Shown: piece by piece, positions 18,345 through 28,629 of the stretch | Layout: every line of letters starts with the position of its first letter | How positions within the stretch are numbered: position 1 is the first letter of the stretch | From: Komagataella phaffii GS115 | Taxonomy: Eukaryota; Ascomycota; Pichiomycetes; Pichiales; Pichiaceae | Assembly: GCF_000027005.1 (NCBI RefSeq) | Contig: NC_012963.1 | Location: 2,666,001-2,730,000 of the forward strand | Length of the DNA: 64,000 bases | Reading direction: 5' to 3' | Position numbers and translations under genes: made by a program | The notes under the pieces: model-generated | Databases searched by the model: none | What the model was told of the DNA's origin: nothing | The model's input: the letters and a program-made list of their open reading frames with translations, nothing else

Positions 18345-21300
18345 CTATTGGGCTACGAACTCCGGTTGAACTTCATTTTCTTCGTTGTCTTGTTTTTGGG
18401 CCATGATTTCGTTCATCATAGCCACCTTAGCAACGAGATTGACTATCTCCTTCAACGTTGGCAAGTTCAACCATGCTGGAATATAAGCCTCAACTTTGTA
18501 GACAGGTCGCACCCCAACAGATCGGAAAGGATCCTCAAAGTTCCCATCGGAGTTTACTGGCTGGAAAAACTCACCATTGCTACCCGCAGCTTTCACTCTT
18601 TCAGCCACTGCGGATAAAACGCCAGGTGCTAGAGGAGTCTCATAATCAGCGACATAGTATTGTGAGATCAACTTTTGTATCTGAGCTGGCTTCAAAGCAT
18701 AACAAATCTCAAAGATAATTCCAATGTCAGCGACAGTATTCTTTCTCAGTTGCAAAAGTTTGGCAGCATGTACCATGTGAATGAGGTGGGTAAGACTATC
18801 CTTTATTCCATGAGTCTTGCACCATTCTTCTAAGCGGGTAATATTGTAATTCACTTGTAGTCCTCTTTTCCAGGACAAAAAGTTTCTTCTCATCACCAAA
18901 TCGTTAAAGCAAATAGCATCAATGTATCTCAGTAATTGTTCCAATACTTCATTGATTACTGGTTGTTCGATGAAGTAGGTTCTCATAGACCAGTACAATG
19001 AATTGAAGAATGTTAGTATATCTTCCATCTTGTAAGAATCTCCAGAATTGAAAACCTTGGACAAGAAAGGTGATTGATCTGGGGTACTGAACCCTGGAAG
19101 AGATTGAGAGACAACCAGGGCAGAAATGGCCTTCTTTTGAAGCTCCTTCTGCATTTTTTTCATCCACATATTGTAAATGTTGAACGAGAGCGACTCAAAA
19201 TCTTCTTTGACAACAGCCACCAGCTTTAAATACTCGTTGTATCCATCCTCACCTAAACTGGCTGCGGCCTCCTTGTTGTTGATAATGTTTGATTGAGCAT
19301 ATGACACAAATGAATACAGCTCGTGAGTATTAGACAACCAGAAAGCTCCATGAGCGATAACATCCGACTCCTTCAAAGAAGAAACAATATTTTGGATGGC
19401 AGCTAACACTTGTCCCAAAAACTGTTCACTTTCTGAGGTTAATCCCAACCTCCACATATCACTGATAATAATAATGATAGCGCGGGCAGGGAAAAGAATG
19501 TCTTTTCTCTTCAAGTCCGCAGCAACAGAAAAACCTGGAATTTTGAGTCCTTTCAGCAAACCCTCAATGATTTCCTTGTGTAGGCTTTTAGAATCCTTTA
19601 GCAACGACCAAAGCTCACTGTTGAGGCGGTCCAAATCGTCTGGTGACACATTTTCAATCCCTTCATATGCTCCAGAAACTCTACGTGTGGTACCGTTCTT
19701 TTTGTTATTCAGTTCAAAGTCTGCTTCGCTGGATACACTGGCGATCCTGCCATTTATCGACTTATTACCACTTAGAACGCCTTGCTGGAATACGGAGCCA
19801 GATCTGGCCTTTTCCAGCTCTTTGCGTAAGTTATCAATATCTGTTTTCAGTCTTGTTACAGTTTCATTCAGGGAGGTATTCTCATCATTCTTTAATTCCA
19901 ACTCCACCCTTGCTTTAGTCAAGGCGGCAACATTTTCAGCCACTTCCTTCTTTAAAGTCTCTTGTTGCTCCAACAACTCTTCTGTCCTCTTTAACGAGGC
20001 TTCATAAGTGGCTTTCGCCTCTGCCAATTCCAGAGCCAGAGATTCGGTCTTAGTGAGGTGATCGTTCTCTTTCTCGCTGAGAATATCTTTGAATTCAATC
20101 TCCCTTTTCTTAAGAGTTTCATGTGCTTCACTTGATTCTGCAACTGTTTCCTTGAGGCGGTCAATCTCTTTCACGAGATCTTTATTGGCGGCAATCTTAT
20201 CTGTCAGAGACTGGGTTAACTCAATAACCTTGTTTTCCAAATTGTATTGGAGCTTCTTAAGGTGATCAACGGATTTGGCCTCAATTTTCAAAGTCTTCAA
20301 CTGCTTCCGTGCGTTCCAGCGACGAGCGTAACTCTGTACTAGAACAATGCCTTTTAAATGCTTTTGGTATCCCCGTCTGGCGAGATATGCTCTGAAATTT
20401 TTCTGCAGTACTACGGCAGACTTCTTGTGCTTTATTTCCATAACAGATTTCCGAGCCTTGAACCCGCGGATACTCGATTGAATTGCTACCGCAGATTCAA
20501 CTTGATCCTTGAATGCCCTTCGTACTAAGAATCCTCTAGAAATGGTTTGTATCAAAGTAGCAGCCTGTTGCTCCAGTTCCCGCCTAATTCTGCCTCGTAC
20601 ACTCGTTCCCCTGATAGCCGCTTGCAACTCGATGGTTTCGTTCCTAATCCGTAAGAATCTGGTGTGATGATAAATTTTACGAATATGCTTCTGTATCATA
20701 ACTGCAGATTGGTGCAGTTTCTCGGTTCTGAGATTCTCCAACTTAGCTAGCATTCCAGCTTTAAAAAAGACTTTGGTATTACCCATTTGATAAGTAGAAG
20801 GATCATCCACGGTTTCCTTCAAAATCAGTTCACAAAGCTCATTGATTGCCTTTTCATCAGCATTACCTGTCAAAAGCTTCGTCCAAGCATCGGGTTTTAC
20901 AAGAATATGATAACGTTGGGCAAACTCAGCATAGGTCCACCTAGATGGGAAACCTGCGCATGAGATTCGAATAGTTTCCAACACACCGCAAGCTCTTAAT
21001 TGGGATAACACCATGACAGGATCAAACTCCCATGCTTTCTTCTCTTCATTAGGTTTGATACAACGAATATAATGTACATTGGTAGAATCAATCGTTTTCA
21101 TTAGTTCAATCAAAGAATTCTTGAAGATAGACCCTAGAGTCGGTTTTTTATTCATCATCTTTCCTGGTTTTGATGGTTGATTCGATGAAATCTTTTCTGC
21201 GTTTCTGTCTACCGTTGCTAATATTTCCGAAAGAAGTTCATTCGTAGAAGCTTTTAGGGTCTCAAGTTGTCCATCACTTACAGTATCTCGGTTCTTCTCT

Positions 21301-23024
21301 ATGAAACCTTCAGAGTCATAAGGAACGTCTAGGGCATAGTGCTTAACGATGAATTTATTATTTCCAAATCTTGGCTTCTTGAAAACTTTGTTAGTTGGTT
21401 CCTTGTCCAATGTCTGGTACATTTTCTCAATCCATGATTTGTCATCACCAGATGGCAGTCTTGATTCTTCATCCAACAGGGACAATATTCCCAACTTTTG
21501 TTCAATAAGGGCAATGCATGGTTGGTTGTCAGCAAATTCAATAAAAGACCACTCTATCTCTTCCCGTACATATTCTTCCTGTTCAAGCTTGAACACATGT
21601 TGGTTAAATTCTTGTTGCAGTTTCTCATTAGCATAGTTGATACAAAACTGTTCAAATGAGTTCTTCTCAAAATGTTCGAATCCATAAATATCTAAAACAC
21701 CAATGAACGACTTGATGTTTGCTTCGACCTCAGGAGGACACAAATCACTGTTGACATATTCGACCAACCAATCGAAGAGTGCGGAATATATATACTTGGC
21801 TATGGAATCTTTGGCGACGGTCGCTTGTTGGTGGTTCAAGTTGGAAACAATTTTCTCGGTTCGGGTAGTAATTTGTTTTTTCACAATCCATTTTGCAAAG
21901 TTGACAGGATCCAAACCAAGCAATTCACATGCTTTTACCAGGGAGGGTTCATCGGAACTAAGGTGTGCATCATTCCTTGTTTTCTTTAGCTCAATATTAC
22001 CAATATGCAAAAGAGCAGCAAGAAGCGTATAAATCTGAAACTGCTTGTCTTTGTTTATTCCGATCAACGATAAAGCATCTGATGTGATACTAAATTCTTC
22101 ACCGTCATCTACATCCTTGATCTTGGATTCGCCCCCTTGGTTTGTATAGTGAAAATCTTCAGCCGACGTTAATCCCAACTTTTCCTTATCATCCTTGGAT
22201 AGTCCCGCTAATATTTGATAGAATATGTGATAGTTTCTTTCAGTAGGTGGCTGAAATACTAATCTGGAACGTTCTAGTAAATAAGTCCGAATTCTGGCAC
22301 CAATAATCACAGTGTTTCCGTCAAACAAAATCTCTAAGTATTTACCAAATCGGGAAGAATTGTCGTTTCTCGTGGTTTTGGCGTTACCAAAGGCCTCCAT
22401 GATGGGATTAGTAGCCAAAATTTGTTTTTCTGTGTCAGACATATTGTGAGAGTGATTGCTTGAATCGACAGAAGCAAAGTAACGCATAATGTACTTGGCG
22501 GAAACTGTTTTACCAGCTCCCGATTCACCGCTGACGACGATAGATTGGTTCTCATGGTCGGTCTTCATACAACGATAGGCGTCTTCAGCAATGGCAAATA
22601 AATGTGGTTCAAGCTCTCCTCTACGCTTTCCAGCATACGCCTGGATAATGTCGGGAGAATACAATTGATCAACTCTTTGAAAGGGGTTGGTTGCAATCAG
22701 GACAATACCGGAATAGGTGTAAATATTGAGTCTAGAGTATCTGACTTTGATGGCGTTCAAAACAGAGGGTTCATTCAAATACGAAAGACTTGTAAGATCT
22801 TCCTGTGCTTCCAAAATAGGGGGATTTCTCAACTTTGGTTCCACGTCGTTGTCCTCTTCTAGAGTAGAGGTTTTGATCTGTTGGGATTCCCCGTTCTCCT
22901 TGGTAAAAATCAATAAATATTTGCCATTATCCTCTGAAATTTCAGAAACTTCTGCTCCACACCAACCCAACTGCTCATCTGGTATCCAGCATCGAGTGCC
23001 AACCTCAAATGTCCCAGTAGACAT
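18345..23024 (-). CDS. MYO2: Class V myosin heavy chain
   Basis: The protein has 1,559 residues. Residues 1-780 are the motor, with the P-loop GESGAGKT at 166-173, switch II (VLDIYGFEHFEKNSFEQ) and the actin-binding and relay regions. Six IQ motifs follow (residues about 785-920) for calmodulin and light chain, then a coiled coil to about 1,090 for dimerisation. The C-terminal globular cargo domain with a DIL core spans about 1,150-1,530. Myo2 carries secretory vesicles, vacuole, peroxisomes and mitochondria along actin cables to the bud. The length is close to S. cerevisiae Myo2 (1,574). No intron is needed. Its 3' end faces that of the SNC gene, whose product rides on Myo2-transported vesicles. 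Confidence 0.97.
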   Translation of the reverse strand: MSTGTFEVGTRCWIPDEQLGWCGAEVSEISEDNGKYLLIFTKENGESQQIKTSTLEEDNDVEPKLRNPPILEAQEDLTSLSYLNEPSVLNAIKVRYSRLNIYTYSGIVLIATNPFQRVDQLYSPDIIQAYAGKRRGELEPHLFAIAEDAYRCMKTDHENQSIVVSGESGAGKTVSAKYIMRYFASVDSSNHSHNMSDTEKQILATNPIMEAFGNAKTTRNDNSSRFGKYLEILFDGNTVIIGARIRTYLLERSRLVFQPPTERNYHIFYQILAGLSKDDKEKLGLTSAEDFHYTNQGGESKIKDVDDGEEFSITSDALSLIGINKDKQFQIYTLLAALLHIGNIELKKTRNDAHLSSDEPSLVKACELLGLDPVNFAKWIVKKQITTRTEKIVSNLNHQQATVAKDSIAKYIYSALFDWLVEYVNSDLCPPEVEANIKSFIGVLDIYGFEHFEKNSFEQFCINYANEKLQQEFNQHVFKLEQEEYVREEIEWSFIEFADNQPCIALIEQKLGILSLLDEESRLPSGDDKSWIEKMYQTLDKEPTNKVFKKPRFGNNKFIVKHYALDVPYDSEGFIEKNRDTVSDGQLETLKASTNELLSEILATVDRNAEKISSNQPSKPGKMMNKKPTLGSIFKNSLIELMKTIDSTNVHYIRCIKPNEEKKAWEFDPVMVLSQLRACGVLETIRISCAGFPSRWTYAEFAQRYHILVKPDAWTKLLTGNADEKAINELCELILKETVDDPSTYQMGNTKVFFKAGMLAKLENLRTEKLHQSAVMIQKHIRKIYHHTRFLRIRNETIELQAAIRGTSVRGRIRRELEQQAATLIQTISRGFLVRRAFKDQVESAVAIQSSIRGFKARKSVMEIKHKKSAVVLQKNFRAYLARRGYQKHLKGIVLVQSYARRWNARKQLKTLKIEAKSVDHLKKLQYNLENKVIELTQSLTDKIAANKDLVKEIDRLKETVAESSEAHETLKKREIEFKDILSEKENDHLTKTESLALELAEAKATYEASLKRTEELLEQQETLKKEVAENVAALTKARVELELKNDENTSLNETVTRLKTDIDNLRKELEKARSGSVFQQGVLSGNKSINGRIASVSSEADFELNNKKNGTTRRVSGAYEGIENVSPDDLDRLNSELWSLLKDSKSLHKEIIEGLLKGLKIPGFSVAADLKRKDILFPARAIIIIISDMWRLGLTSESEQFLGQVLAAIQNIVSSLKESDVIAHGAFWLSNTHELYSFVSYAQSNIINNKEAAASLGEDGYNEYLKLVAVVKEDFESLSFNIYNMWMKKMQKELQKKAISALVVSQSLPGFSTPDQSPFLSKVFNSGDSYKMEDILTFFNSLYWSMRTYFIEQPVINEVLEQLLRYIDAICFNDLVMRRNFLSWKRGLQVNYNITRLEEWCKTHGIKDSLTHLIHMVHAAKLLQLRKNTVADIGIIFEICYALKPAQIQKLISQYYVADYETPLAPGVLSAVAERVKAAGSNGEFFQPVNSDGNFEDPFRSVGVRPVYKVEAYIPAWLNLPTLKEIVNLVAKVAMMNEIMAQKQDNEENEVQPEFVAQ

Positions 23025-23437
23025 GGTAATAATATACGAGGGTTCAGAAGTGGATGTCTAATTACAAATTAAAAACAAAAACAAACAAAAAGTGGGTATC
23101 ACTGTTTTCCTTTTCAAACACGCGTGTCCAGTTATACGATTGGTACTCAAAAAGGTGGGTAGATCAGATATTGAGCACAACTGTTGACCATGAAACAACG
23201 AGTTTGTGTGATGTTTGTTTCGATGTTGACCAAATCACTCTGATTTCAAGTCGCGTCCCCTTGTATTGGTTGGGGCACGTTTTAGATGTTGGAAGGGCGA
23301 TTAGTTGGAACGAATGCTCGCCCGCCGCCCTGAGTCTTGAAGAACCGAACCTCTCGCACAGATAGCAGAGGAGGAATTTCAAGAACTCATTCTGCTTGGT
23401 AAGAAACTGTTTGCTCTTGGATCACACATATTAAGGG
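23025..23437. promoter_or_regulatory. Divergent promoter region, MYO2 and FRT-like gene
   Basis: This is a 413-bp spacer between two genes transcribed apart. There is an A-rich stretch just upstream of MYO2. No conserved ORF or RNA gene is seen. Confidence 0.5.
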
Positions 23438-24382
23438 ATGAACGTCTCGTCCACCGCAAGGTCCTCTGGATTGACGGTGCCACAGCAGGACCTGTTATCT
23501 CCTTTCAGACATACTAGAAACGGCTCAGAACCTCTTATCGCCATCCCAGAGTCCAGAACTCCAAAGGCGAAGATCTCAGGAGAATCGACCCCGGAGAGAT
23601 ACAGTCATAGCGCATCCAGCAGTTTCACCAACCCAATAGCATCACTTACACGCAAACACAAACAGACCCCCAGCTTCACATCTTTGGGAAAACTAGGTAG
23701 CGATACACCGCAGAGTTTGGTAGAATCATTCTATAAGGACGGAGACCAAGAGGTGGAAGAGGCACGTACAGAATCACCAGGTGGAGGTGTTTTCGAAGAT
23801 TCTGACAAATTGCCAAGTAGATCGAATGTGGATATGAATATTTTCGAACAGCTTACCCTTACAGAGGACGGTGATGGAAAATTTGAAGAGGTTGACGATT
23901 ATATGCTACAGACGGTTCGCAAATTAGAATTCGATCTGATAAAGAGTCTCAAATACCAGATTTTTAAAGCAGATGAGGAGAAAACTATGTTGATGCAGGC
24001 CATTGACGAGAAATTACATCAGTTAACCAGGTTGAATAAGGAACTGCTGATAGTAAAAGAAAGCTTGAAATCAGAGATGAGAACCCTTGAAGAGAACACA
24101 GTTCCAAGGTTAACGAAATCTGTCCAGAGAGGTGAGCAGGATACAGATTCGTCGACTAAATTGAGCAATCTTCAGGAAGTAATAGAAGGGTACAAAAATG
24201 TTTTGAATGAACAGAAAACAGTAGTGCAAGAAGTGGCTCTTCGTACCCAGGTTATGGAGCAAGTAAAAATAGTTGAGACGGAGTTCAAGAGCAAAAGAGA
24301 CAGTGTTCTCTGTGTAGTATTTGCTATGGTAGCGCTGATCCTTTTGGCTAAGCTTCTATACATATATCAGTATCCACACTAG
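23438..24382 (+). CDS. Tail-anchored coiled-coil protein, probable Frt1/Frt2 orthologue
   Basis: The protein has 314 residues. The first 120 are Ser/Thr/Pro-rich and disordered. Residues about 155-285 form a charged coiled coil rich in Glu, Lys and Leu. The last 27 residues contain one hydrophobic span (about 290-308) followed by a few polar residues, the layout of a tail-anchored ER protein. Identification is by position: in S. cerevisiae the tail-anchored ER proteins Frt1 (YOR324C) and Frt2 (YAL028W) lie next to MYO2-SNC2 and MYO4-SNC1, and this gene lies next to MYO2-SNC. Frt proteins are calcineurin-linked and act in tolerance of alkaline and salt stress. This one is about half the length of Frt1, and I recognise no diagnostic sequence motif. 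Confidence 0.6.
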   Translation: MNVSSTARSSGLTVPQQDLLSPFRHTRNGSEPLIAIPESRTPKAKISGESTPERYSHSASSSFTNPIASLTRKHKQTPSFTSLGKLGSDTPQSLVESFYKDGDQEVEEARTESPGGGVFEDSDKLPSRSNVDMNIFEQLTLTEDGDGKFEEVDDYMLQTVRKLEFDLIKSLKYQIFKADEEKTMLMQAIDEKLHQLTRLNKELLIVKESLKSEMRTLEENTVPRLTKSVQRGEQDTDSSTKLSNLQEVIEGYKNVLNEQKTVVQEVALRTQVMEQVKIVETEFKSKRDSVLCVVFAMVALILLAKLLYIYQYPH

Positions 24383-24466
24383 CATACCAATTGGTAACCT
24401 ATGCCGATTCTGACTGAAATGAATTTTTCACATATCATTATTGAGGTTTACTTAAACGTAAATGCA

Positions 24467-24958
24467 TCATGAGTCTATTTCAAAATCTTGATAGTAGTTT
24501 TCTTCATAATTATCATCTGTATCAAAAAACATTTTTTTCAATAAAGGCTGACACCACTTAATTTCTTTTCTCCAATCCATGGTCTTAGTCACACATTTTA
24601 TGTAAGACTTACCATCTTCTACGTATATAAAATATCTATTGCAAAACTGGTCTTGATCCAATTCTTTCATGTATGCATCTTTTTCACTCTCTGCATTAAG
24701 ATAAGAGACATAATCCAGTTCAATTTTATTTTGTTCTGCTTGATTGTATATTCTTAATTTGTCTTCACTTTGATAATGATCAGGAGAGTTTTCAGGAAAC
24801 ACCGACTCATCTGGAGAGAAGTTATTTATTTGAATGTTCCACATGTAATTTTCCAACAACATATCTAACACACGTTCGCAGCAAAACCCCATAGTCTTTG
24901 CTTTTAATACGATATCATCGTTTTCTCTGATGACAAAATAAAAGGTCCACATAGGCAT
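24467..24958 (-). CDS. AT-rich orphan protein of unknown function, possibly 5'-truncated
   Basis: The first in-frame ATG (24958) gives 163 residues, but the frame is open from about 25129 without any ATG. The extra 57 codons read like protein (aromatic and acidic, for example REIPEEGFFEFSYDDDYYKL). The product is acidic and rich in Tyr, Phe, Asn, Asp and Cys, with no signal peptide or membrane span. Sampled lines are about 30% G+C, against about 45% in a sampled line of the next gene. I recognise no family. A 5' exon joined by splicing, a non-AUG start, or a decayed or transferred gene are all possible. It is divergent from SOG2. Confidence 0.5.
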   Translation of the reverse strand: MPMWTFYFVIRENDDIVLKAKTMGFCCERVLDMLLENYMWNIQINNFSPDESVFPENSPDHYQSEDKLRIYNQAEQNKIELDYVSYLNAESEKDAYMKELDQDQFCNRYFIYVEDGKSYIKCVTKTMDWRKEIKWCQPLLKKMFFDTDDNYEENYYQDFEIDS

Positions 24959-25321
24959 TTCATGATTACAGAGATGCAGTTTGATTTGTTCTTCATTTTT
25001 CACTTTAAAAAAGCATAATTTATAATAATCATCATCGTAGGAAAATTCGAAAAACCCTTCTTCAGGTATTTCCCTATTTACCAGATATACCTGAATTATG
25101 TTTACTCTAAACCAAATCTTCGTAAGATCTCATTGAAATGTCAACCCTCATCGATCTCCACTTTTGTAGTGTAAGTTCTAATTTCACGAATCCCAATTAT
25201 CGCCAAATCGATTACTATATCCTGATCCTGATCCAGACAGCCCTACAGCCATCACCGTATCCTTCCTCCAATCAAAGACCAATCCACTATTAGTTTCGTT
25301 CAAAGAGAAAGACGTTTATTT

Positions 25322-27625
25322 ATGGTTGCAGATGATGAGAATGCTGGCCCAAGAGCCACTACGGATCCTCAAACAAGTGGCGAGTTGTCAAGGTCCAGAG
25401 CAGTAACCCTCATATCTGAAGAATTCAAGCGGAGTATCAACGATGATAATGGAATGAAACTGGCAAACTGCAACTTGCACTCTTTTCCTACAGAGGCTAT
25501 TGAAATGATCAAGGATAGAACTACTCGGTTGTCTTTGCAGGATAATGTACTAAGCTTTCTTCCATTGTATTTCAACCGTTTGTCCCAGCTAACTTGCCTT
25601 GATCTGCATGGAAATAGCTTTCAAGAGTTTCCCTTGGTGTTGTGTCTACTGCAGAAACTGGAGGTTTTGGATATCAGCTCAAATCAAATCAGAACACTTC
25701 CCAAGAATGTTAGTAATTTGACATCCCTAAAAGTTCTCTCTTTACAGGATAATGCCCTGGAGACCCTCCCTAGTAGCGTCAGCAAGATGGTCAATTTAAA
25801 AGTGCTTGAGTTGTCAGGAAATCCTATGAAGTTTCCAACTCTAGAGAATATTCAAATATGGCAGCAACAAACGAACAGAGATTGGCTTGATAGCTTGAGG
25901 TCGTTTCTGAGTGGTCATGGAGAAGAAAAGGAAGACTCTAATGATTCAGATGATGGGCTACTCATACGCAGTAGGAGCAACAGTGAAAATCATATATCAA
26001 CGCGGGCTGCTAAGAGAATGGGTTTTGTCATCAAGAAACCCGTTAATAGTGAATCAGCCCCTTTGCAAACGGCAAAACCTGTTGAACAGGACACACAGAA
26101 TAATAACACAACTACAACTACCACTATCACCAATAATACGGCCAGCACATCTGCTCTGCCTTCCGTTCCACCACCTCCTCCTCCCTTATCCATTAATACG
26201 ACAAGCTCTGTGAGCAATGCTCAGTCTATAACTACTCCTACGATTCCCACAGCTATTAACCCAACTATTGCAGCAAGATTATCCCCCAAGGATTTTTCGG
26301 GCAGTAAAAAGTCCAATGTCACTCCAAGAAACAGATCTCACACCTTTGGCACCTCTGAAGGAAATGGAACTATTTTCAATCATGAGAAGAAGTCAAGTGC
26401 ATATTTTAAGCGCCTTTCAACCCTTCCTGAGGGTAAGGGCTCTTCCCTAACTCAATCAAAGTTATTTGAAATATCTAACAAGATCGTGTTCTCCCTAACC
26501 GAAGCTCATAATGTGGTTCAAAGATTTTGTGACTATTGCGAAGATGCCAAACTATCCTCAAGAATGGAATGGTATTTGAATAGTTCAGATGAACATTTTG
26601 GTGGCCTCGTAGGCTACCTTGAACTATTGCAGCAGGTCCCATCTCCAACTCCAACGAGCCTAACTGACAATGTCATCTCATCCGTTTCCCACTGTTTAAG
26701 TTCATTCAAACAAATCGTTGTATTTTTGAGATCAAGGCTGGATTCGTTTACGGACAAGGCAAACGTATTGGTCTTACGCCAGGCTTGCTTGAGGCTTTTC
26801 GGTTCTTGTGCTGAGTTAGTGAATTGTTATCAGATTCTCAATCCAAGTTTCAAAGCTATACCTCCAAAGCAGCCAGCCCGAACTAAGCCTCTCCGCATTG
26901 ATACTACTGCTACAGCAGGTGAAGATTTGCCACAAACAGATGTCAAGGACCTGAAAGAGCAAGATGAACTCCTCTTTGAGTACATTGGCAACGCTACTTC
27001 AGCGGCTCAAGTTGTTTTCAGTCAACTAAATGCTGCCATCTCGAAGAGTGCAATAGCCTCTGCCCAAGGAGAGGAGTCTGGGTCTGTAAGTAATGTAGTT
27101 GCCCTCAAGGTGAAGGATCTGACGAGTACATGCGTTTCAGCCATGGATGTCACCAGGAGACTACATTCCCGATTGGCAACCATTCGTCAAGAAGAGTCCC
27201 TAGTGGAGGTGCGCAAGTTTTGGGACGATACCAATTACTTTTTAAAGGTTATTATCAATATTTTGGCCTCTACTAAGAGTGCCATGGCGGACCTTCCAAT
27301 GTTAAATGATGTGAGATCTTCAATGGCTACTTTAACGAAAGCAACGAAGGACGTTACTATCCGGCTAGAAGAAAGTTCGTTTAGACATTTGATCCGAGCA
27401 AATGAGTTACCTGCCTTGTCCACCACTACGCAGTTTAACAGTAACCCTCCGCTGTTATCATCAATTCCGTCTACAACTGTGTTTTCTGGAGTGCATGATG
27501 GTACACTTTCCGTTAGCACGCCATTGACAGCGACTTTAGTTCCAGGAAAGGCAACACATCCCACAAAATCATCAGGTAATCTATTTGAGGAAACATTGAG
27601 AATGGATAGTGAGAAGAAAAGTTGA
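25322..27625 (+). CDS. SOG2: Leucine-rich repeat protein Sog2 of the RAM network
   Basis: The protein has 767 residues. Residues about 45-185 hold a series of leucine-rich repeats (LTCLDLHGNSFQEFPLVLC, LEVLDISSNQIRTLPKNV, LKVLSLQDNALETLPSSV). A low-complexity linker of Thr, Asn and Pro follows, including a run of six prolines at about residues 284-289. From about residue 375 to 690 comes the helical Sog2 family domain (IVFSLTEAHNVVQRFC and following). Sog2 binds the Cbk1-Mob2 kinase pathway (RAM) that controls Ace2 activity and polarised growth. Its length is near the S. cerevisiae protein (791). The ATG at 25322 is the first in the frame. Confidence 0.92.
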   Translation: MVADDENAGPRATTDPQTSGELSRSRAVTLISEEFKRSINDDNGMKLANCNLHSFPTEAIEMIKDRTTRLSLQDNVLSFLPLYFNRLSQLTCLDLHGNSFQEFPLVLCLLQKLEVLDISSNQIRTLPKNVSNLTSLKVLSLQDNALETLPSSVSKMVNLKVLELSGNPMKFPTLENIQIWQQQTNRDWLDSLRSFLSGHGEEKEDSNDSDDGLLIRSRSNSENHISTRAAKRMGFVIKKPVNSESAPLQTAKPVEQDTQNNNTTTTTTITNNTASTSALPSVPPPPPPLSINTTSSVSNAQSITTPTIPTAINPTIAARLSPKDFSGSKKSNVTPRNRSHTFGTSEGNGTIFNHEKKSSAYFKRLSTLPEGKGSSLTQSKLFEISNKIVFSLTEAHNVVQRFCDYCEDAKLSSRMEWYLNSSDEHFGGLVGYLELLQQVPSPTPTSLTDNVISSVSHCLSSFKQIVVFLRSRLDSFTDKANVLVLRQACLRLFGSCAELVNCYQILNPSFKAIPPKQPARTKPLRIDTTATAGEDLPQTDVKDLKEQDELLFEYIGNATSAAQVVFSQLNAAISKSAIASAQGEESGSVSNVVALKVKDLTSTCVSAMDVTRRLHSRLATIRQEESLVEVRKFWDDTNYFLKVIINILASTKSAMADLPMLNDVRSSMATLTKATKDVTIRLEESSFRHLIRANELPALSTTTQFNSNPPLLSSIPSTTVFSGVHDGTLSVSTPLTATLVPGKATHPTKSSGNLFEETLRMDSEKKS

Positions 27626-27650
27626 TCCTATTTCGCTATTGTACTTAATT

Positions 27651-28629
27651 CTAATGACCTTTGGCTTGAGGGATGTCACCTGTCAATTTACCAACAAATT
27701 CACGAGCAATGTCACCTAGACCGACCATACAGACGGTTTGCCAGACACCCAAAGCGATTCTAGGGGTGACACCACGGTACAACCCTTTAATACCGTTCTG
27801 TTCATAAATGTATTTAAAAGTTTTACCAACAGTCAAGTTCTTTGGACGCGATGGGTCATTAGTCTTGGACTGCATTTCGACACGAATAACCTCAATAGGT
27901 TGGTTCCATGCAGAAAGACCTCCACCGATCATAGAGGAGCCAATCTTTTCCACCACAGAAAGACTGTCGTGTTCACCCTTTCCAGAAATCTTCTTAATGG
28001 CTTGCTCAGCAAGACGAGACAGACCGAAACGAGAACCCCAGTTGGTACATTGACGAATGGCAACAGCATTGACACCCTTGTTGATTCCACGAATACCTTC
28101 CTTGCGGTAGATATCCAAGAAAACTTGGAAAGCAGACTGTGGGGCTTGACCAGGAACAACTGCCTGTTTAGCTCTTGTGATCTCAACGGTCTTCATACAT
28201 GTACAGAATCCCATTGTGAGATATGCTTGAGCCAAACCACCGAAAACACCACCAGTGATACCGGCAGTGAAGTTGCCAGCACCGAAGGTTCTTGCCCGAT
28301 ATTCGACTTCAGAGGACACGAAAAGCAGTACAGCACCCTTGGTGGATGCTTCGATCCAAGCCCATGGAATCAAACCCTGGTAGAAACCGAAGACACCACC
28401 ACGAGACCAGACATGTTTGAAAGCCTGCAAAATGGAGAACTGACGGTTGGCAGCGATGGTTGTTTTGACAACTTCAAGAGGCTGACCTAAAGAGGTAACT
28501 CTGATCATGTTAGTATGAACTATGGTTGGCTGCGTGAGAGGTGACTTACTCGAACATGTTCAAACCAGCACCCAGCAAGATGTTTGAGAAGTTGACAGGT
28601 TTTTTCTTCAGCTCTGTGTTGGCAGACAT
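27651..28629 (-). CDS. YHM2: Mitochondrial citrate/2-oxoglutarate carrier Yhm2 (one intron)
   Basis: Exon 1 is 28550-28629 and exon 2 is 27651-28500, giving 309 residues. Exon 1 encodes the conserved start (KKKPVNFSNILLGAGLNMFE) and splicing restores VTSLGQPLEVVK. It is a mitochondrial carrier family protein with six membrane helices in three repeats. The conserved segments GFYQGLIPWAWIEASTKGAVLLF and GGGLSAWNQPIEVIRVEMQSK are near-identical to Yhm2. The carrier exchanges citrate for 2-oxoglutarate across the inner membrane, supplying cytosolic reducing power and lysine and glutamate synthesis. A perfect TGAGTCA lies about 150 bp upstream. Without the intron the frame would begin at ATG 28508 and lack the first helix. 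Confidence 0.96.
28501..28549 (-). other. YHM2 spliceosomal intron
   Basis: This 49-nt intron, read on the minus strand, has 5' GTAAGT, branch motif TACTAAC and 3' CAG. Removing it joins TTC-GA to A-GTT and keeps the frame. Eight bases lie between the end of the branch motif and the end of the intron. Confidence 0.95.

Noticed and set aside
19396..20007. 203-codon frame antisense to MYO2
   Set aside because: It lies opposite the coiled-coil codons of a certain gene and has the Ser/Leu/Phe composition of a shadow.
27738..28490. 250-codon frame antisense to YHM2
   Set aside because: A long shadow caused by biased codons in a highly expressed carrier gene; the product resembles nothing.
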